Below are positions 8,714 through 17,460 of a stretch of 64,000 nt of DNA, one piece after another. Location: assembly GCA_023409265.1 (NCBI GenBank), contig JAEYHZ010000022.1, forward strand, positions 608,572-672,571, read 5' to 3'. The notes below the pieces were generated by a model that worked only from the letters and a program-made list of their open reading frames with translations, did not search any database and was not told where the DNA came from. The position numbers and the translations under genes were made by a program. The first letter of the stretch is position 1. Each line of letters begins with the position of its first letter. This DNA is from Bacillota bacterium (GTDB taxonomy: Bacteria > Bacillota > Clostridia > Acetivibrionales > DSM-1351).

Positions 8714-9187
8714 TTATTTCACCTTCTGTCCATAATGATTTTTTGTAATTCCAAAAGCCTCTGTAACAGCATTTATCATAACAATAATTAGGATTGAAAG
8801 TGTTCCGGCCAATGCTGCAAGTAGGACATCTATTCCAAACTGCATGGCAAGTACTACTGTTATTCCTATTATAACTAAATTAAGCAAATATATGACAAGT
8901 GAAATAAAAATTGCTTGTTTTTTACTTGCTACACTGATTATATGCTTGAGTACAGATTCAAGAACTGCAAATCTTAACAACGCCAATAGTACGCTTATGG
9001 TGAGAGCCAAAACCCTTATAAGTGTTTGTCCCCCTATAACCGAACATATTATGAGAGCAATAATGTATAAAACACACACTCTTTTTACAAAAAATTTCAA
9101 AATATCACTCATTATAGGTTTTTTATACATTCTCCGCAAATAGTTGTTAAGTTTCTCTACTAAAATTACGATACTTATGTATGCCAA
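8714..9187 (-). CDS. atpI: ATP synthase subunit I family protein
   Basis: The 157-residue protein has four hydrophobic segments (for example VLYIIALIICSVI and LVIYLLNLVIIGITVVL) and sits directly before atpB. AtpI-type proteins help c-ring assembly and may carry Mg2+ or Ca2+; assignment here rests mostly on position and membrane topology. The start is uncertain. ATG 9187 has no clear Shine-Dalgarno, and internal ATGs at about residues 20 and 26 (MYKKP, MSDIL) are alternatives, the former directly after GCGGAGA. Confidence 0.75.
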   Translation of the reverse strand: MAYISIVILVEKLNNYLRRMYKKPIMSDILKFFVKRVCVLYIIALIICSVIGGQTLIRVLALTISVLLALLRFAVLESVLKHIISVASKKQAIFISLVIYLLNLVIIGITVVLAMQFGIDVLLAALAGTLSILIIVMINAVTEAFGITKNHYGQKVK

Positions 9188-9195
9188 TTTAAATG

Positions 9196-9226
9196 CATGC
9201 TATGTGGTATAAACGTACATAGCATG
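9196..9226. promoter_or_regulatory. Inverted repeat upstream of the ATP operon
   Basis: CATGCTATGT and ACATAGCATG are exact 10-bp complements separated by 11 bp. They lie just upstream of the first gene of the ATP operon and in the divergent gap with motA. This could be a protein-binding site or a leader hairpin; nothing identifies the factor. Confidence 0.5.
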
Positions 9227-9353
9227 AAATTATTTCAATAATAGCACAGTAAAAAACGTAAATCAATGGTACTTTAACGAAAAGTGCATAAAACTGGCTT
9301 AACAATTTAGTATTCTTGCACAAAAGAATTTATCAATCAGGAGTGGTTAAAAT

Positions 9354-10166
9354 ATGGATATTACAACCATTATCGGTTTAATTTTAGGGTTGGGCGGAGT
9401 AGTTGCGGGTTATCTTGAAGAAGGTCATTTCGACTTATCTCTGCTTGCCGGATTATGGGGACCGGGTCCCTTTCTAATAGTTTTCATCGGTGGTTTTGGA
9501 GCTACTCTGGTAGCCTTTCCTTTATCAGAATTCAAAAAAATGTTATCGACATTCTCCATGTTATTTACACAAAAAACATATAATGAAATTGATATTATCA
9601 ATGAATTGGCAGATTTATCGGAAAAAGCAAGAAAAGATGGTCTTCTTAGTTTGGAGCAGGATGCGCAGACAAATAAGAATGATTTGATACGGAAAGGGCT
9701 TGCTTTGGTTGTCGATGGTATTGAAACAGAGGTTATTAAAGACATACTTGCAAGGGAAACCGAGTTGCAGGGAGAAATATACGAATCAGGTGCAAAAATA
9801 TTTGAAGCCATGGGCGGAACCTGGCCTGCAATGGGCGTTTGCGGTACCGTTATGGGTATGTTGAGTATCCTGAAGGATCTCAGTGATCCATTGGCTCTTG
9901 GTCCTAAAATAGCAGGTGCCTTCGTTGCTACGTTCTATGGTGTTGCTTTTGCAAACCTTATATGGCTGCCTTTTGGCAATAAAATCAAGGTTAAAGCTGC
10001 CCGTGAAACCATGATTAACGAGTTGATTATAGAAGGTCTCTTATCCATACAAGCCGGTGAAAACCCACGTATTATCAAGGAGAAGCTCAACCTGAATCTT
10101 ATGGAAAAGCTTAACAGCGGAAAGAAAAATGCTGTTGCCGTAGCTGAAGAAGGAGCTGAAGCATAA
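9354..10166 (+). CDS. motA: Flagellar motor stator protein MotA
   Basis: The 270-residue protein has four membrane segments in the MotA/TolQ/ExbB pattern. The conserved segment TWPAMGVCGTVMGML, with its key proline, precedes TM3, and GVAFANLIWLPFGNKIK, with the second proline, closes TM4. The cytoplasmic loop between TM2 and TM3 is charged, as expected for contact with the rotor protein FliG. MotA with MotB forms the ion-driven stator. The start ATG 9354 is preceded by AGGAG. It is followed by motB after 2 bp. Confidence 0.96.
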   Translation: MDITTIIGLILGLGGVVAGYLEEGHFDLSLLAGLWGPGPFLIVFIGGFGATLVAFPLSEFKKMLSTFSMLFTQKTYNEIDIINELADLSEKARKDGLLSLEQDAQTNKNDLIRKGLALVVDGIETEVIKDILARETELQGEIYESGAKIFEAMGGTWPAMGVCGTVMGMLSILKDLSDPLALGPKIAGAFVATFYGVAFANLIWLPFGNKIKVKAARETMINELIIEGLLSIQAGENPRIIKEKLNLNLMEKLNSGKKNAVAVAEEGAEA

Positions 10167-10168
10167 GA

Positions 10169-10951
10169 ATGGCAAAAGAGAAAATAGTTAAGGACAATAA
10201 TGAGCGCTGGTTATTGACATATGCTGACTTAATGAACCTGCTGTTAATTTTATTCATCTTATTGTTCGCTTTCAGTCAGGTAGATACCCAAAAGTTCCAG
10301 CAGCTCTCTCAATCATTGAGTTCGGTATTCGGAAACGGTGAACCGCCTTCAGTCATTCAGGGGGGCGCTTCCGGTAATTCACTGATCAACTTTCCGGCTA
10401 CCATGCCTTCACCGGTAATTCCTTCTCAACTGGAAGAACAGCAAATTGAAGGCATTACCAAAGAAGTTTCCGAGATGGTTCAGGAAGATGGACTCGGAGG
10501 TAATATTGATGTTAAACTGCAGGAACGCGGTGTTGTTATCTCCATAAAAGCCCAGGTTTCCTTCAAATCAGGTAGTGCCGATATAGAGAAAAACTCTCAG
10601 GAGGATATAATAAAAATAGGTAAGGATATATTAAGCAAGATACCTAATAAACATATTCGTGTTGAAGGGCATACGGACAATATACCTATTAATAGTGCAT
10701 TATATCCTTCGAACTGGTACCTGTCATCTGCCAGGGCAACCTCAGTATTGACTTTGCTCATTGACAAGGCCGGCATTAACCCCAAATTGATATCAGCTGT
10801 GGGTTACGGTGAGCAGGCTCCGCTAGTACCCAATGACTCCGATGCAAACAGAGAAAAGAACAGAAGAGTTGATATAGTTATATTGAGAGATTCTTCAAGT
10901 CAGGGTGAAGCCACTACTGATAATAATACTACCGGAAATTCAGGTAAGTAG
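10169..10951 (+). CDS. motB: Flagellar motor stator protein MotB
   Basis: The 260-residue protein has a single N-terminal membrane helix starting with WLLTYADLMNLLLILF, in which the Asp is the ion-carrying residue. A C-terminal OmpA/MotB peptidoglycan-binding domain follows (VEGHTDNIP, SSARATSVL, NREKNRRVDIVI). MotB anchors the stator to the wall. It is two bases downstream of motA, so the two are co-translated. The C-terminal tail is Ser/Thr/Asn-rich and low complexity. A strong hairpin with a T-run follows at 11018. Confidence 0.96.
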   Translation: MAKEKIVKDNNERWLLTYADLMNLLLILFILLFAFSQVDTQKFQQLSQSLSSVFGNGEPPSVIQGGASGNSLINFPATMPSPVIPSQLEEQQIEGITKEVSEMVQEDGLGGNIDVKLQERGVVISIKAQVSFKSGSADIEKNSQEDIIKIGKDILSKIPNKHIRVEGHTDNIPINSALYPSNWYLSSARATSVLTLLIDKAGINPKLISAVGYGEQAPLVPNDSDANREKNRRVDIVILRDSSSQGEATTDNNTTGNSGK

Positions 10952-11017
10952 ATACGGTAAAATAAATTTGGGTTAAGAATTAAGTGTGAATAGTGAAAGT
11001 ACGAATAGTGAAAATAC

Positions 11018-11046
11018 AAGGTAGGCCGACTTTAGTCGGCCTATTT
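11018..11046. terminator. Rho-independent terminator after motAB
   Basis: AGGCCGACT TTAGTCGGCCT forms a GC-rich stem followed by ATTTTAAT. The reverse strand is less T-rich, so it mainly serves motAB. It also lies 3' of the convergent acetyltransferase gene. Confidence 0.75.
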
Positions 11047-11106
11047 TAATACCGGTAGATATTTTCTTGTTTGGCAATGCAAAAATAATTATGCCTTTAC
11101 TACGTA

Positions 11107-11505
11107 TTAAAGTGACGTGACTGACATTGGGATAGTATTTGTTCCCGCAGTAAAACCGCACTTGCAATAAAATTTCTCAGCAGTATCATAGGCTATCAGG
11201 GTTTTCCTTAAATATGTTTCATAGCGCTCAAGCATATATGAAACAAGCTGCTTGCCTATTCCCTTTCCCTGATAGTCCGGCCTTACCACCAGGTACTGAA
11301 AATATGCGTTCATTATACCGTCGGACATGGAATTTATCAGTCCAACCAGTTTTTCATTATCCCAGGCTGTATAAACAGCATCGGAGTTTTGCATTGCAAT
11401 CCTCAACCTTTCAGGATAATTTCCTGATGACCATTCAACAGAAAGAAACAACTGACTCAATGCATCAACAGGAAGTTCCTTAATATCTTTGTAAACGATG
11501 TTCAT
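11107..11505 (-). CDS. GNAT family N-acetyltransferase
   Basis: The 132-residue protein is typical of small GNAT enzymes. The acetyl-CoA site appears as VVRPDYQGKGIGKQLVSYML (motif A, Q/R-x-x-G-x-G/A) and the C-terminal YDTAEKFYCKCGF (motif B). The acceptor substrate cannot be predicted. Its ATG overlaps the stop of the TrmB-like regulator by 4 bp, so the two are one translational unit and the regulator may control, or respond to, the acetylation target. Confidence 0.85.
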   Translation of the reverse strand: MNIVYKDIKELPVDALSQLFLSVEWSSGNYPERLRIAMQNSDAVYTAWDNEKLVGLINSMSDGIMNAYFQYLVVRPDYQGKGIGKQLVSYMLERYETYLRKTLIAYDTAEKFYCKCGFTAGTNTIPMSVTSL

Positions 11506-12203
11506 TTTATATTCTCCCCTTCCAATTCAGCAAGTCTGATCTCATTTTTAAGTGAATCCTTTATTAATTGGACCAGCGGTTTATTCTTTGAATACAAGCA
11601 GGTATCGAAGTCACTGCCTTTGATTTCACCCGTTATTACATGTGATGAGTCTGCAATCAGCCTCATTTGTGAAGACGGACTACTTATTCTATGGATAATG
11701 CCCCCTTCAAGCTCAAAGCCGTCAGGTGCTATTGCTACCACCTTTAATCCCCTTTTGGCAGCACCCATCAGGTCCTCGGTCCAATAAACAAGATCCTTAT
11801 GAGGTAACGAAATATATATCCTTTCTTTAGCCTCGGCTATAATGTTCTTAACCTTATCTGATATATGTTTAAAACCGGTTATGGTAATGTAAGGCTCTGA
11901 CGGCTGGCGCAGCTGAGGACACTCTTGCTTAATCCTCTCAACAGTTTCCTGCAAATGCGCAACCACATTCCTGCAGTATTCCTCTACGGGGACTGCAGTG
12001 TAATGAAGTACACTTCCTTCTATAATATAAGCTCCGCCTTTATCCACCAGACCTGATAAAGCCTGATACGCATTTGCTCTCGGGATACCGGTGATTTTTG
12101 CCGCTTCATATCCGGTAAGCTCTCCCTCCCGGCAAAGGGCAACATACAGTTCAGACTCACTTCTTGTAAGTCCGGTCTTCATAAGATTTTCTATAAGTTC
12201 CAT
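11502..12203 (-). CDS. TrmB-family transcriptional regulator
   Basis: The 233-residue protein has an N-terminal TrmB-type winged helix (GLTRSESELYVALCREGELTGYEAAKITGIPRANAY, read in parts). A C-terminal effector or PLD-like sensing domain follows (KHISDKVKNIIAEAKERIYISLP). TrmB proteins are sugar- or metabolite-responsive regulators, common in archaea and present in clostridia. The start is ATG 12203 with GAGGTGAGG upstream. A perfect 8-bp inverted repeat about 80 bp upstream (12281-12304) is a candidate operator for autoregulation. Confidence 0.85.
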   Translation of the reverse strand: MELIENLMKTGLTRSESELYVALCREGELTGYEAAKITGIPRANAYQALSGLVDKGGAYIIEGSVLHYTAVPVEEYCRNVVAHLQETVERIKQECPQLRQPSEPYITITGFKHISDKVKNIIAEAKERIYISLPHKDLVYWTEDLMGAAKRGLKVVAIAPDGFELEGGIIHRISSPSSQMRLIADSSHVITGEIKGSDFDTCLYSKNKPLVQLIKDSLKNEIRLAELEGENIK

Positions 12204-12280
12204 AACCTCACCTCATGTTAGTTATTTGTTGTGGGATACCGAAGCCGAATTCCGGATATCAGACAGGTGGTAGCATTACT

Positions 12281-12304
12281 TAGTAGTATTATTTGCTACT
12301 ACTA
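12281..12304. promoter_or_regulatory. Candidate operator of the TrmB-like regulator
   Basis: TAGTAGTA and TACTACTA are perfect 8-bp complements separated by 8 bp, lying in the upstream region of the regulator gene. The spacing fits a dimeric winged-helix protein. The identity is inferred from position only. Confidence 0.45.
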
Positions 12305-12351
12305 TATTAAGTTAATTTATTGTTATTTGTCAATAAGATTTCGCGCAAAAA

Positions 12352-12380
12352 AAATAAACCTGCAAAAATGCAGGCTTACA
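12352..12380 (-). terminator. Terminator after the WecA-WecB fusion gene
   Basis: On the minus strand AAGCCTGCA TTTT TGCAGGTTT is followed by ATTTTTTTT, a classic intrinsic terminator about 30 bp past the stop codon. Confidence 0.85.
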
Positions 12381-12405
12381 TATCGTATTTTTATTTAGCT
12401 TTTAA

Positions 12406-14694
12406 TTATACTTTAAACTCCTGAGGTTTCTCATCAGTCAAACCAAAGTGGAACAACAGCACCTGAACAATTCTTTCGGAGGCATGCCCATCACCGTATG
12501 GATTAACCGATTTAGCCATCTTCTCATAATCTGCCTTATCATCAAGAAGTTTTGAGGCATGCTCCACAATTTCCTCCTGAACGGTCCCTGCCAGCCTTAC
12601 AGTTCCTGCTTTGACAGCCTCCGGTCTCTCTGTTTCCTTTCTGAGCACCAGAACAGGTTTGCCAAGTGTAGGAGCTTCCTCCTGGATTCCACCGGAGTCT
12701 GTCATTATAAGGTATGAGCGTGCCATCAGATTATGCATGTCCTGTACATCTAAAGGCGGTATAAGATGTACTCTTTCCCTGTTGCCGAGAATTTCTTTTG
12801 CGGTCTCCTGAACTGCAGGATTAAGGTGTACAGAGTAAACAACTTCAACATCCTTGTAATTGTTAACGATGGTTGCAAGAGCCCGGCAGATGTTACGGAG
12901 CGGCTCCCCAAGATTTTCTCTTCTGTGGGCCGTTACAGCTATAATCCTCTTGTTTTCAAAGTCTATATTTCTCAAAGCTTCACATTCAAAGGTATAGTTA
13001 TCTTTAACAGTAGTCTTTAGGGCATCATTTACAGTATTACCTGTAACATAGATAGTATCTTCGTTAACACCTTCATTTAGCAGATTGGCTTTATTTGTTT
13101 CGGTCGGAGCCAGATGAATATCCGCCATGGCACCGGTAAGCTTTCTGTTCATCTCCTCCGGATATGGAGAATACTTGTCAAAGGTTCTCAAACCCGCTTC
13201 CACATGTCCCACTGCCACCTGCTTGTAAAATGCCGCAAGGCTTCCCACGAAGCATGTTGTAGTATCCCCGTGTACCAGAACTATGTCGGGTTTTTCCTTA
13301 TTTATAACATTTTCCAGACCCTCAAGGGCTCTGGTTGTAATGCCTGTCAGAGTCTGCCTGCTCTGCATTATATTAAGATCATGCTGAGGAACTATCTCAA
13401 ACATTTTCAGAACCTGATCCAGCATCTCTCTATGTTGAGCAGTTACACAAACAACGGAATCTATCTTATCACATTTTTCCAATTCCTTTACCAGTGGAGC
13501 CATTTTTACCGCATCCGGCCTGGTTCCGAATATTGTCATTACTTTTAGTTTTTCCAACTTCCTACCTCCAATAGCTGCTATTCTTGCAGGATTCTCAAGG
13601 TGATGACACTCTTTTGTCTTATTGGCATTGTTCATTTCATTCATGTATATGGAACCCACTATAACAAATATTGCAACAGCTATTACAAGTATTATTGCAC
13701 TGACCGGCCCTTTATAATCAAGAACCACTGCACATAAACCCAATGCAGCACTAGCAACATATATTAAAGATACAGACTGTCTCTGAGTCAGCCCCATATC
13801 AACCAATCTGTGATGCAGATGTCCCCGGTCTGCCGTCATCGGTGATTTACCACTGGCAAGTCTTCTTAATATGGCAAATACCGTATCAAACAGAGGCAAT
13901 GCAAGCACCAGTATAGGAACTGCTATTGCAATGGCTGTATAAGCCTTGTATGTACCTTGTATTGAAATGGTTCCAAGCATGAAACCCAGAAAGGTGGCTC
14001 CGGTGTCACCCATAAATATCTTTGCAGGATTAAAATTGTAGGGCAGAAAGCCAAGAGCTGAACCTGCAAGTATTGCGGCCAGTACAGCTGTATGGATATC
14101 AGGTTCCGGTCTGATTACCGACACAAAAAACAGTGATAACGAACCGATAGATGATACACCTGCTGCCAAACCGTCAAGACCATCTATAAAATTTATAGCG
14201 TTTGTAATTCCCACAATCCATAATATGGTAATTGGATAGGAAATCCAGGGTCCAAACGTTGAAATTCCTATATCTGAAAAGGGATTTGTTATAAAGTCAA
14301 TCCTTGTTCCTGTCATAGCAACTATTAATGCTGCAATTATCTGAATAGGGAATTTCAGCTTTGCACTCAGTGCCTTAATATCATCAATAACCCCAAGTAT
14401 TGCAATAATTGAGCTTCCGATCAGCATACCAATGAATTGTCTGTCGAAAACAATTGCTGTACCGACATTCAAAAGCTTTGAACTTACAATGCTGAACAGA
14501 ATTGAAAAGAAAAATCCTGCAATGATAGCAAATCCGCCTAACCTTGCGATAGGCGCCTTATGCATTCTTCTTTCATCCTTGGGGATATCAACCGCTCCTA
14601 TTTTAAAAGCCAGACTTTTCACAGCCGGAGTGGTAGAGAATGCTACTATAAATGCAAGGGTGAAAGAAATAAAGTACTCAAATACACTGGCCAT
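12406..14694 (-). CDS. Fused undecaprenyl-phosphate GlcNAc-1-P transferase / UDP-GlcNAc 2-epimerase
   Basis: The 762-codon frame joins two enzymes. Residues 1-350 are a polytopic TagO/WecA-type sugar-phosphate transferase with LGVIDDIKAL, NAINFIDGLDGLAAG, FMGDTGATFLG and the GHLHHRL motif. After a linker of about 30 residues, the C-terminal half is a non-hydrolysing UDP-GlcNAc 2-epimerase (WecB/MnaA): FGTRPDAVKMAPL, HGDTTTCF, GHVEAGLRT, AHRRENLG and DSGGIQEEAPTLGKP. The first makes the lipid-linked GlcNAc that starts teichoic acid or polysaccharide; the second makes UDP-ManNAc, the next donor. Fusion would place both at the membrane. The start is ATG 14694 after GGAGGG; an upstream in-frame start at 14706 is less likely. 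No frameshift is needed to join the halves. Confidence 0.93.
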   Translation of the reverse strand: MASVFEYFISFTLAFIVAFSTTPAVKSLAFKIGAVDIPKDERRMHKAPIARLGGFAIIAGFFFSILFSIVSSKLLNVGTAIVFDRQFIGMLIGSSIIAILGVIDDIKALSAKLKFPIQIIAALIVAMTGTRIDFITNPFSDIGISTFGPWISYPITILWIVGITNAINFIDGLDGLAAGVSSIGSLSLFFVSVIRPEPDIHTAVLAAILAGSALGFLPYNFNPAKIFMGDTGATFLGFMLGTISIQGTYKAYTAIAIAVPILVLALPLFDTVFAILRRLASGKSPMTADRGHLHHRLVDMGLTQRQSVSLIYVASAALGLCAVVLDYKGPVSAIILVIAVAIFVIVGSIYMNEMNNANKTKECHHLENPARIAAIGGRKLEKLKVMTIFGTRPDAVKMAPLVKELEKCDKIDSVVCVTAQHREMLDQVLKMFEIVPQHDLNIMQSRQTLTGITTRALEGLENVINKEKPDIVLVHGDTTTCFVGSLAAFYKQVAVGHVEAGLRTFDKYSPYPEEMNRKLTGAMADIHLAPTETNKANLLNEGVNEDTIYVTGNTVNDALKTTVKDNYTFECEALRNIDFENKRIIAVTAHRRENLGEPLRNICRALATIVNNYKDVEVVYSVHLNPAVQETAKEILGNRERVHLIPPLDVQDMHNLMARSYLIMTDSGGIQEEAPTLGKPVLVLRKETERPEAVKAGTVRLAGTVQEEIVEHASKLLDDKADYEKMAKSVNPYGDGHASERIVQVLLFHFGLTDEKPQEFKV

Positions 14695-14843
14695 TTTACC
14701 CTCCATGTGCCCAATGTGTTAAAATAATCTACCCCACCGGCACATAGAAAGCTTTACTTTCTTGTGAGGTAAATGTTAAATATATTCCAGAGATAATACA
14801 GCCAATCTCCCGAGGAGCCAAAACTAGTCCCCTATAATCAAAA

Positions 14844-14870
14844 TAGAGGGAGTTAACCAGCTCCCTCTTA
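14844..14870 (-). terminator. Terminator after the dCMP deaminase gene
   Basis: On the minus strand AGAGGGAGC TGGTTAA CTCCCTCT is followed by ATTTTGATT, just past the stop codon at 14893. Confidence 0.7.
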
Positions 14871-14892
14871 TATTATTAAATTCTAGGCGTAA

Positions 14893-15330
14893 TTAAACCT
14901 TTACAACCTCTATTCCGGCTTCATCCAGCAAAGTCATTGACAATTCATCAGGATAATCGCCATTGAATACAATGCGGTTTATTCCTGCATTAATGGCTAA
15001 CTTTGCGCATAAAACACAGGGTTGGGTAGTCACATAAAGTGTAGCTCCATTTACGCTGGTCCCACTGTAGGCAGCCTGCACTATGGCGTTTTGTTCTGCA
15101 TGAATTGCCCTGCAGAGTTCATGTCTCTGTCCTGATGGAATATTGAGCTTTTCTCTCAGGCAGCCAACCTCGGCACAGTGTTTACAGCCCACCGGTGCAC
15201 CGTTATAACCGGTAGCAAGTATTCTTTTATCTTTGACAATAATTGCTCCCACTTGTCTTCTCATGCATGTTGATCTTGTTTTAATCAAATCAACTATCTG
15301 CATAAAATATTCATCCCAAGACGGTCTCAT
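14893..15330 (-). CDS. Deoxycytidylate (dCMP) deaminase
   Basis: The 145-residue protein has the zinc-dependent deaminase motifs: HAEQNAI (His ligand plus catalytic Glu) and PCVLCA (two Cys ligands). N-terminal features of the dCMP deaminase/ComEB family are also present (WDEYFMQIVDLIKTRSTC, VGAIIVKD, ILATGYNGAPVG). It converts dCMP to dUMP for thymidylate synthesis. An extra cysteine cluster (CKHCAEVGC) precedes the active site, as in many ComEB proteins. The start is ATG 15330 with GGGGG upstream. It has its own terminator. Confidence 0.93.
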   Translation of the reverse strand: MRPSWDEYFMQIVDLIKTRSTCMRRQVGAIIVKDKRILATGYNGAPVGCKHCAEVGCLREKLNIPSGQRHELCRAIHAEQNAIVQAAYSGTSVNGATLYVTTQPCVLCAKLAINAGINRIVFNGDYPDELSMTLLDEAGIEVVKV

Positions 15331-15556
15331 AAATACCCCCTATTAATACTGCCATCCCCATTCACCAAGAAAATAGGCTGCGCTTTGTTTTTTGGTGCTC
15401 ATTTTAATACAGTAAGCAATTTTTCTTGTTGGCAAGGGAACTCTGGATTCGCTTCGACGAAATGCTACGGAATTCTGAGCGACCTGCTGAAACCGGAAGG
15501 GGGGATTCCCCTTTTCTCTATCTATTAGACCGGCTCATGCATTGTTTCACACGAAG

Positions 15557-16186
15557 TTATTTTGTCCCAAACAATCTGTCTCCTGCATCTCCGAGACCTG
15601 GAACAATGTATGCATGGTCATTTAAAACCTCATCAACAGCGGCACAGTAAATCTCTACATCCGGATGATCCCTGCGTATTCTTTCTATTCCTGTCTTTGC
15701 AGCTACAAGACACATTAGTTTAATATTTGAAACTCCTCTGTTCTTAATGAACTGAATAGCCGCCGAGGCTGATCCTCCTGTTGCAAGCATTGGATCAAGA
15801 ACAACTATTTCTCTCTCTTCAACATCTACCGGCAATTTGCAGTAGTATTCAACAGGTTCATGTGTCTCAGGATCTCTATATAAACCTATATGTCCAACCT
15901 TGGCCATTGGCAGCAGTCTCAGCATACCGTCAACCATTCCCAGGCCGGCTCTCAATATTGGAACTATTCCTAATTTCTTGCCTGAAATAACATTTGTCTT
16001 TGCGATTCCAACAGGCGTTTCAATCTCCACTTCCTTCAGCGGCATATTTCTGGTAACTTCATAGCCCATAAGCATTGCTATTTCCGAAACAAGTTCTCTG
16101 AATTCCTTAGTGTTTGTGTTTTTATCCCTGAGTAATGATACTTTGTGCTGTATCAGCGGGTGATCAAAAACAAATACGCTTTCCAT
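15557..16186 (-). CDS. upp: Uracil phosphoribosyltransferase
   Basis: This is a 209-residue protein, the normal length for UPRT. The PRPP-binding loop VVLDPMLATGGSASAAI and the uracil-binding C-terminal segment YIVPGLGDAGDRLFGTK are intact, and the N-terminal HPLIQHKVSLLRDK is family-typical. It makes UMP from uracil and PRPP in salvage. It follows rpiB by 12 bp in the same direction (ribose-5-P to PRPP-consuming salvage). The start is ATG 16186 with GAGG upstream. Confidence 0.98.
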   Translation of the reverse strand: MESVFVFDHPLIQHKVSLLRDKNTNTKEFRELVSEIAMLMGYEVTRNMPLKEVEIETPVGIAKTNVISGKKLGIVPILRAGLGMVDGMLRLLPMAKVGHIGLYRDPETHEPVEYYCKLPVDVEEREIVVLDPMLATGGSASAAIQFIKNRGVSNIKLMCLVAAKTGIERIRRDHPDVEIYCAAVDEVLNDHAYIVPGLGDAGDRLFGTK

Positions 16187-16198
16187 TTTTTAAATTCC

Positions 16199-16648
16199 TC
16201 ACTTTGTAAAATATTTTTTTTCAATATTTGAAATTTTTCCAACTCTATTACCATGCCTGCCACCTAAGAATTCAGTTTCAAGCCAGGTTTCAATGATATC
16301 AAATGCCACTCCCGGCCCAACGACTCTTTCACCGATGGCTAAAATGTTTGCATCATTATGCTGTCTGCTCATTTTAGCCATATAGCTGTCTGTACATAAA
16401 GCAGCTCTAATCCCGGGAACCTTGTTACAGGCAATCGAAATTCCTATACCGGTACCGCAGATTACGATACCTCTGTCACATTCCTTATTGCTTACAGCTT
16501 CAGCCACAGCTTGTCCATAATCGGGATAATCCACCGAATCGGGACAATTTGTGCCAAAATCCTTTACTTCATAGCCTTTACTTTCAAGAAATTTGATTAT
16601 ATCTGCTTTTAACAGATAACCAGCGTGGTCACTTCCTATAGCAATCAA
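16199..16648 (-). CDS. rpiB: Ribose-5-phosphate isomerase B
   Basis: The 149-residue protein shows the RpiB/LacAB pattern: IAIGSDHAGY at the N-terminus, the active-site CGTGIGISIACNK and RQHNDANILAIGERVVG. It interconverts ribose-5-P and ribulose-5-P. I place the start at TTG 16648, preceded by GGAG at good spacing. The longer frame to 16765 would translate a family 1 repeat and add 39 residues absent from RpiB proteins. It is the first gene of an rpiB-upp pair. The family 1 copy just upstream (16697-16833) may lie in its leader. Confidence 0.93.
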   Translation of the reverse strand: MIAIGSDHAGYLLKADIIKFLESKGYEVKDFGTNCPDSVDYPDYGQAVAEAVSNKECDRGIVICGTGIGISIACNKVPGIRAALCTDSYMAKMSRQHNDANILAIGERVVGPGVAFDIIETWLETEFLGGRHGNRVGKISNIEKKYFTK

Positions 16649-16696
16649 AACTAATCTCCATTTCCGGCATAAGGTTAACTCACCCATGCCATTTCT

Positions 16697-16833
16697 TATA
16701 GCGCATAGGCTCATTAGTAAATTTTTCGGTTGTCGAAAAATTTTCTTACCTAATGCGCGTTTCATCGAGATAAAGTTGTCCTCAATGCGTCCTGAAAGGA
16801 CACTATAGACATCTATTATCGCCTCGTTATTAT
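16697..16833. repeat. Two-arm palindromic repeat, family 1, copy 2 (arm order A)
   Basis: The ends are TATAGCGCAT and GCCTCGTTAT. The first arm holds AAATTTTTCGGTTGTCGAAAAATTTT and is closed by GCGCAT / ATGCGC, and the second arm has GTCC..GGAC. It lies upstream of rpiB and would be transcribed if the rpiB promoter lies beyond it. Confidence 0.7.
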
Positions 16834-16887
16834 TTTATAGTATAAATTATCTCATGTCAAAAAAAAGTACCCTTTAAAACATATAAT

Positions 16888-17388
16888 TTAAGGCTGGGAG
16901 GTTAATTTTTTTATGACCTCCTGAACGCTGTCAAATATTTCTTTTGCGCAGGTTTCATAGCTTTGGTAGGGCATACCGAAAGGATCGGTTATATCCAACA
17001 CTCGTCCTTCTAAGACCAGGTCAGGGTATGCATATTCCTTTAATGTAAAAATAGCGGTATTTTTGTCAGGGAATCTGCTCCTGAGAAAATCCCTGTGCTG
17101 TCTGGTCATTGTAAGTACCAGGCTGGCATTCCTGACATCGTCAACGGACAGAAGTCTTGCTTTATGAATGGATAAATCGATATCCCACAGCTTTTTTAAT
17201 GCGGTTATGGAGTGCTCTGATGCAGGATCACCATCAAAAGCCTGAATTCCCCTCGAAGATATTGCCATTCCTGACAAAGCTGCCTCCTGCCTTGAAAAAG
17301 CTCTGAAAATCCCTTCAGCCATGCAACTCCTGCAGGTATTTCCGGTACATACAAACAAAATATTTGGATTAGTATAACTTTGTTCCAT
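16888..17388 (-). CDS. ywlE: Low-molecular-weight phosphatase, probably protein-arginine phosphatase (YwlE-like)
   Basis: The 166-residue LMW phosphatase has the P-loop CTGNTCRS (nucleophile C14, R20) and the C-terminal general-acid segment DPFGMPYQSY. The loop carries Thr18 at the position where tyrosine phosphatases have Ile; in YwlE that Thr confers phospho-arginine specificity, so it probably counters McsB-type arginine kinases. The neighbouring rpiB and tsaC (ywlC) match the Bacillus ywl-rpiB-upp neighbourhood. One oddity is SCMAEG where the family usually has SPMAE. The start is ATG 17388 with GGAGG. Confidence 0.88.
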   Translation of the reverse strand: MEQSYTNPNILFVCTGNTCRSCMAEGIFRAFSRQEAALSGMAISSRGIQAFDGDPASEHSITALKKLWDIDLSIHKARLLSVDDVRNASLVLTMTRQHRDFLRSRFPDKNTAIFTLKEYAYPDLVLEGRVLDITDPFGMPYQSYETCAKEIFDSVQEVIKKLTSQP

Positions 17389-17460
17389 TTCAACCTCCGT
17401 TCGGGTCTAAAAGCTTTCAACTGCTGAAACCATAGATTCCTTTATCTTTAACGGATTCTA

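Noticed and set aside
16649..16765. N-terminal extension of rpiB
   Set aside because: It translates a family 1 repeat, and a TTG with GGAG lies at the normal RpiB start.
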